Position numbers and translations under genes: made by a program
Shown here: positions 60,212 through 64,000 of the stretch, in pieces
How the letters are laid out: the number at the start of each line of letters is the position of its first letter
Numbering within the stretch: position 1 is the stretch's first letter
The notes under the pieces: generated by a model
The model's database searches: none
What the model was told of the DNA's origin: nothing
What the model saw: the letters and a program-made list of their open reading frames with translations, nothing else
From: Rathayibacter sp. VKM Ac-2760
GTDB taxonomy: Bacteria > Actinomycetota > Actinomycetes > Actinomycetales > Microbacteriaceae
Reading direction: 5' to 3'
Length of the DNA: 64,000 nt
Assembly: GCF_009834185.1 (NCBI RefSeq)
Contig: NZ_CP047173.1
Location: 1 to 64,000 of the forward strand

Positions 60212-62551
60212 GTGGCAGGAGACGCTCGAGCGCCGTCCGGGCCGGCGGGGGAGTCCGAGGCGGCCTCGCGGGTCCTCCGCTGGATCGCGATCCAGGTCAG
60301 CCTCGTCTACACGGTCGTGGTCGCTCTGGACGGCATCGTGCGGGACGCTCCGGCGACCGTCGTCTGCGCCGTGCTGACCGCGGTCGTCATCGTGCTCGCG
60401 CACTGGCTGTGGTCGCCCGCCTGGCTCTGCGTCGTCGCGCTCGCAGCGCTCGCCACCTGGTGGACGTCGGCGACCGCTCCGCTGAGCCCCTCCGCGGACG
60501 GCCTCGTCGATCTGCTCGAGCCCGGGCGGCCGCTCGCCGTCGGCACCGCTCTGACCGTCGTCGCCCTCGGACTCGCCCGGCTGCGCAGCGCTCTGCTCGC
60601 CTCCGCCGCCGTCACGGTGATCGCTCTCACCGGAGCGGCCCTGCTCGGGGCTCCGGCCCCCCGGCTGATCGCCGCGGGCCTCTGGTCGATCAATGTCATC
60701 GCGGTCTGCGCGCTCGGCGGCTGGGGGATGCGCAGGGGAGCCGTGCTGGCGGCGGAGGCGCTCGCGAGGGTGGCCGCTGCCCGGAGAGACCGCGCCTACG
60801 GCGAGGAGCTCGCCCGCCGACGCCGGGAGCACGACATCACGGTCCACGACAACGTCCTGGCGACCCTGACCATGCTCGGCCACGGAGGCGTCGGGATCGA
60901 TCCGCACGACCTGCGCGAGCGCTGCCGGGACGACCTCGTGGACTTCGCCGACGATCGGCCCGCACCGGTCGTCGACCCGCGAGTCGACGACCTGATCGTC
61001 GGCTGGCGGCGGCTGGCGTCCACCCTCCGGCAGACCCTCGACGTCCGCTCCTCGACGGATCTCGCCGATCGGCTGGAGCCCGGGCCGTCTCTCGCCCTCG
61101 ACGGTGCGGTCCGGGAGTCGCTCCGCAACGTCGGCAGGCACGCGGGGACGGACGCGGTCGAGATCCGACTGGAGGCAGCGGCCGGGCACCTCGTCGTCGA
61201 GGTCGTCGACGCCGGTCGGGGTTTCGATCCCCAGGGGGTAGAGCCCCTCCGGCTCGGGATCGCCCGCTCCATCGTCCGCCGGATCGAAGCGGTAGGGGGA
61301 CGGGCGCGGGTGCGGTCGGTCCGCGGCGAGGGCACGTCCGTGCGGATCGAGCTGCCGGTCGCCGTCGAGTCGCGGGCGGAGACCACTCCACCGCCGCGTG
61401 TGCCGGCGAGCGTGCCGGCGGCGGAACGGCTCCGGCGGACCTCCAGGACGGCGCCGACGGTCATCGGCTGGGTCGGAGTGCTGGACGCCGCGCTCATGGT
61501 CGCCGTCTTCTGGCAGGACTACCTCGTTCCCGCCGTCGCGGGCGGCTGCATCGCGGTCCTGCTCGCGACCGGCGTCCTCGTCGGTCGTCCCACTCCCTCG
61601 CGCGGACGATTCGCGAGGGGCGCGACGGTCGCCGCCTTCCTCGTGCTGGTGATCGCCGTGACCGTGGCCGCGACGCTGACGACTCCCGCGTCCATCCGCT
61701 TCACGGGCGCGAACATCGGCGTGACGGGCGTGTCGCTCGCGCTGGTCTGGTTCTACCGCTCTCAGCCCAGTGCGCACGTGCTGCTGCTCGCCGGCGCGCA
61801 CACCTCGGCGCTGATCGCTCTCGCGCTGCTGCTGGGGGCGGCCGACCCGCAGCAGCCGTGGGCGCTCGCCGCCCTGGTGGCGCGGCTGGGCGCGGAGGCG
61901 ATGGTGACGCCGGTGGGAGTCGCGATCTACCTCCGCTCGGCGGGACGCGCCGTGGTCGGGCTGAACGGGCTCGATCGCGAGGTGGCCCGTGTGGAGTCGA
62001 CCCGGGCGGCGGAGGACGCGGCGGAGGACGCGGTCGCCGACCGCCGGCGCAGGCTGCGAGAGCTGGCGGCGCCGCTCCTCGAGGACGTGGCGACCGGGAG
62101 GGCCGCGCTCCCGCTGACGTCGGAGGCGTCGGCCGAGGCGGCGGGCGTGGCCCGAGCGGTGCGGAGCCTGCTCTCGAGCGGCCCGGACGTCGGCTGGCTC
62201 GCGCTCGCGCTGGGTGCGCAGACGGCGGCAGGGCCCCGGCAGTCCGCGGAGGTGACGGTCCTGGACGGCGAGGGAGCGGCCGACGACATCCCCGACCATG
62301 CGCGCACGCCCCTTCTCGAGGTGATCGGCTGCCTGAGCGCGCTGGCGGCCCGGCGTTCCGCCGCCCTCGCGGTGGTCGCGACGCGGTACGGCGACTCGGT
62401 CGGCATCGTGCTCACCGCCGGACCGGGTGCGCTCCGCGAGCGGGACGCCTCGTCCGGCGCGCTGACCGAGGCGCTCGGTCGGCTCGGAGTGCCGGCCAGC
62501 GAGGTCGGGGGCTTCATCGTGGTCGAAGCCGTCTGGGAGCGGTTCCGCTGA
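60212..62551 (+). CDS. double-length membrane histidine-kinase-like sensor protein
   Basis: 779 aa. The first half has six membrane helices (about residues 22-190), then a helical segment REHDITVHDNVLATLTML with candidate phosphoacceptor His212 (or His207), and an HATPase with RESLRNVGRHAG and VVDAGRGFDP (about 290-395). The second half repeats the layout: five more helices (about 425-585), then a cytosolic region whose end has TPLLEVIGCLSALAARR but no clear ATP-binding motif. This looks like a kinase fused to a degenerate kinase-like module. GTG start with GGGAGG. The LuxR-type regulator downstream is the likely partner. Confidence 0.8.
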   Translation: MAGDARAPSGPAGESEAASRVLRWIAIQVSLVYTVVVALDGIVRDAPATVVCAVLTAVVIVLAHWLWSPAWLCVVALAALATWWTSATAPLSPSADGLVDLLEPGRPLAVGTALTVVALGLARLRSALLASAAVTVIALTGAALLGAPAPRLIAAGLWSINVIAVCALGGWGMRRGAVLAAEALARVAAARRDRAYGEELARRRREHDITVHDNVLATLTMLGHGGVGIDPHDLRERCRDDLVDFADDRPAPVVDPRVDDLIVGWRRLASTLRQTLDVRSSTDLADRLEPGPSLALDGAVRESLRNVGRHAGTDAVEIRLEAAAGHLVVEVVDAGRGFDPQGVEPLRLGIARSIVRRIEAVGGRARVRSVRGEGTSVRIELPVAVESRAETTPPPRVPASVPAAERLRRTSRTAPTVIGWVGVLDAALMVAVFWQDYLVPAVAGGCIAVLLATGVLVGRPTPSRGRFARGATVAAFLVLVIAVTVAATLTTPASIRFTGANIGVTGVSLALVWFYRSQPSAHVLLLAGAHTSALIALALLLGAADPQQPWALAALVARLGAEAMVTPVGVAIYLRSAGRAVVGLNGLDREVARVESTRAAEDAAEDAVADRRRRLRELAAPLLEDVATGRAALPLTSEASAEAAGVARAVRSLLSSGPDVGWLALALGAQTAAGPRQSAEVTVLDGEGAADDIPDHARTPLLEVIGCLSALAARRSAALAVVATRYGDSVGIVLTAGPGALRERDASSGALTEALGRLGVPASEVGGFIVVEAVWERFR

Positions 62552-62614
62552 CGACGCTCCGCTGACGACGCTCCGCTGACGACGCCCCGCTGACGACGCT
62601 CCGCTGACGACGCT
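62545..62614. repeat. five 14-bp tandem repeats from the kinase stop codon
   Basis: Unit ccgctgacgacgct at 62545, 62559, 62573 (one change), 62587 and 62601. The kinase stop TGA (62549-62551) lies in the first unit, and TGA recurs in each. Confidence 0.9.
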
Positions 62615-62739
62615 CCGCGGTCGGCGCGGGTTCGACCGCTCCGTTGAGACGTGATGTCGCCAACAGGTGACCGTCAGTGGCGGACTGCCCTATGGTCGGC
62701 GCGAGCGACCCGGACAGCGCTCGCTAGGACGGCCCGCTC

Positions 62740-63366
62740 ATGACCCCCTCTGGTCTCATCCGCGTCGCGATCGTCGATGATCAGCGCATGTTCCTCGACG
62801 GCCTCGAGTCGTGGCTCACCGCCGCGGACCCGAAGATCCGCGTCGTGCTTAAGTCGCAGAGCTATCTCGGCTTCCTCGACGAGATCACCGGCCCCATCGA
62901 CGTCGTCATCGTCGACGTCGACCTGAAGGACGACAGCACGATCGAGACCAGGGTCGCCGAGATCACGGCGCGCGGCATGCGGGTGATCGTCGTGAGCACC
63001 TTCGCCGACGCGACAGTGGTCCGGCGCGCTCTCGGAGCAGGAGCTCTGGGGTACGCCTCGAAGAGCGAGAGCGCCTCCGAGATCGGTCTCGCCATCGAGG
63101 CGGCGACCTCGGGCAGGGACTACCTCACGCCGCACGTCACCGCCCTGCTCCTCCAGGAGACCCAGATCCGCCGGCCCGCGCTCAGCGTGCAGGAGAAGCG
63201 GGTGATGAGCCTCTATGCGACGGGGCTCCCGGTGAAGAACGTGGCGTTCCAGATGGGGCTCTCGCAGGACACGGTCCGCACCTATCTCAAGCGGATCAAG
63301 GCCAAGTACGTCGAGTGCGGGATCCGCCTCGACACCAAGATCGACTTCTTCAAGCATTCGCAATAG
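62740..63366 (+). CDS. LuxR/NarL-type response regulator
   Basis: 208 aa. The receiver domain has the acidic pair Asp13-Asp14 and phosphoacceptor Asp59 (VIVDVD), and the conserved Lys in YASKSES. The C-terminal helix-turn-helix is LSVQEKRVMSLYATGLPVKNVAFQMGLSQDTVRTYLKRIKAKY. Partner of the kinase 190 bp upstream. An inverted repeat CGTGTCAC/GTGACACG follows the gene and may be its binding site for the next gene. Confidence 0.92.
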   Translation: MTPSGLIRVAIVDDQRMFLDGLESWLTAADPKIRVVLKSQSYLGFLDEITGPIDVVIVDVDLKDDSTIETRVAEITARGMRVIVVSTFADATVVRRALGAGALGYASKSESASEIGLAIEAATSGRDYLTPHVTALLLQETQIRRPALSVQEKRVMSLYATGLPVKNVAFQMGLSQDTVRTYLKRIKAKYVECGIRLDTKIDFFKHSQ

Positions 63367-63380
63367 CGCGGCGGGTGGAA

Positions 63381-63404
63381 CGTGTCACTGGTTGATGTGA
63401 CACG
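63381..63404. promoter_or_regulatory. inverted repeat downstream of the response regulator
   Basis: CGTGTCAC (63381-63388) and GTGACACG (63397-63404) are perfect 8-bp inverted repeats with an 8-nt spacer, 14 nt after the stop and 95 nt before the next start. It could be an operator or a short terminator. Confidence 0.5.
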
Positions 63405-63498
63405 CCGCTCCTGTCCCCGATCCGTGTGACGTGACCGCGATCGCTCCCGTTGCCATCCTGACTCGCACTGCCGCACAGCGCGGAGGACGGGGGCACGG

Positions 63499-64000
63499 AT
63501 GAGCGATCCGACGAGCGGGTGGGACTTCAGCCGCTACAGCGGCACGGGTTCCGGCGCGACAGCGCCCACGGGGACGCCGGCACCCGGCGCGGCCGCCCCC
63601 GACGGGGCGGGCGCCTTCGGCGGCTCGGCCTTGACCGGAGGGTTCGGCGAGTCCTCGACCGTGTCCGGCTCCGCCGGCGGATTCGGCGGCGCCGTCGACA
63701 CGGCGAGCGCGTCGGTGGCGACGTCCGCCCGCAGTCCTCTCGGGTGGCTGATCGGCGGAGTCGTCGTCGCCGTGCTCGCGGGTGCCGCCGCGCTGCTCCT
63801 CGGCGAGGAGCCCGTCCCGGCCTTCGTCGCCTGGGCTCTCGCCGGCCCCGTCGCCATCGGCCTCTTCGCGGTGTACCTGCTGCTCGACACCCGGCGCCGG
63901 ACGCAGCTGATGTACTCGCCGCCCACGTGGGCGCCGTGGCTGTACCGAGGGGGGCTGGTCGTCGTGCTGCTCGCCGTGATCGCCTGCGCCGCGCGGATCG
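63499..64000 (+). CDS. membrane protein with Gly/Ser-rich N-terminus, cut by window end
   Basis: At least 167 codons, with no stop before the window end. It begins MSDPTSGWDFSRYSG. A Gly/Ser/Ala/Pro-rich, probably unstructured region of about 75 residues follows. Membrane helices lie at about residues 79-99 and 106-126, and a third starts at about 149. A linker DTRRRTQLMYSPPTWAPWLYRG lies between helices two and three. The family is not recognised. GGAGG lies about 12 nt before the ATG. It may be a target of the preceding two-component system. Confidence 0.7.
   Translation, partial: MSDPTSGWDFSRYSGTGSGATAPTGTPAPGAAAPDGAGAFGGSALTGGFGESSTVSGSAGGFGGAVDTASASVATSARSPLGWLIGGVVVAVLAGAAALLLGEEPVPAFVAWALAGPVAIGLFAVYLLLDTRRRTQLMYSPPTWAPWLYRGGLVVVLLAVIACAARI

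Overview
The window starts at the dnaA start codon and covers 64 kb of an actinobacterial chromosome. GC content is very high, Shine-Dalgarno sites are strong (GGAGG) and GTG starts are common. The gene order dnaA-dnaN-gnd-recF-dciA-gyrB-gyrA-DUF3566-tRNA-Ile-tRNA-Ala, followed by ppiA, rhomboid, crgA, sortase, pabA and pknB-pknA-pbpA-rodA-pstP-fhaB-fhaA, is the classical origin-proximal block of Actinobacteria. The luxS-mtnN pair, the small DUF7882-type protein and the dispersed tggtcgagtagccgc-type repeats suggest the family Microbacteriaceae, perhaps Rathayibacter or a relative. That genus call is an inference.

1-12 kb: replication. oriC lies between dnaA and dnaN, with DnaA boxes, two copies of a palindromic ACACGTGT motif and AT-rich GTTAAC tracts. 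The sliding clamp, RecF, the DciA helicase loader and both gyrase subunits follow. A 21-bp perfect inverted repeat straddles the gyrB stop codon.

12-19 kb: tRNAs, a decayed Fic-family gene, a lipoprotein/thioredoxin pair, a NUDIX hydrolase, a cyclophilin and a zinc-ribbon rhomboid protease. After the rhomboid gene there is a second cluster of DnaA boxes, about 14 kb from oriC, that shares an 11-mer with oriC. PrmC-like methyltransferase, CrgA, sortase E, a small membrane protein and PabA/TrpG come next.

20-30.3 kb: the cell-wall growth and division signalling cluster on the minus strand (PknB, PknA, PBP2-type transpeptidase, RodA/FtsW flippase-polymerase, PstP phosphatase, two FHA proteins). 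Most of these genes overlap by 4 nt. PknA carries an unusual extracellular PASTA plus Ig-like tail.

30.5-44.6 kb: tRNA-Leu, a deazaflavin-dependent oxidoreductase, a DoxX/DM13 pair, a secreted GH18-like protein with an upstream array of 16-bp-spaced palindromes, an AraC-type regulator and the complete kdpFABC-kdpDE potassium uptake and sensing operon.

44.8-59.9 kb: accessory and housekeeping genes. These are luxS-mtnN, a YciI protein with an ECF42 sigma factor, an ABC-F ATPase, MarR with a DUF7882-like protein, a LysM lipoprotein, a HAD phosphatase, SseB, Lsr2, NucS mismatch endonuclease, an alpha/beta hydrolase lacking its serine, an SDR-MFS operon divergent from a LacI regulator, and a MATE transporter.

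60-64 kb: a two-component system with an unusual double-length kinase, followed by a membrane protein cut by the window end. Two families of dispersed inverted repeats, and several short tandem duplications that include gene stop codons, recur through the window.
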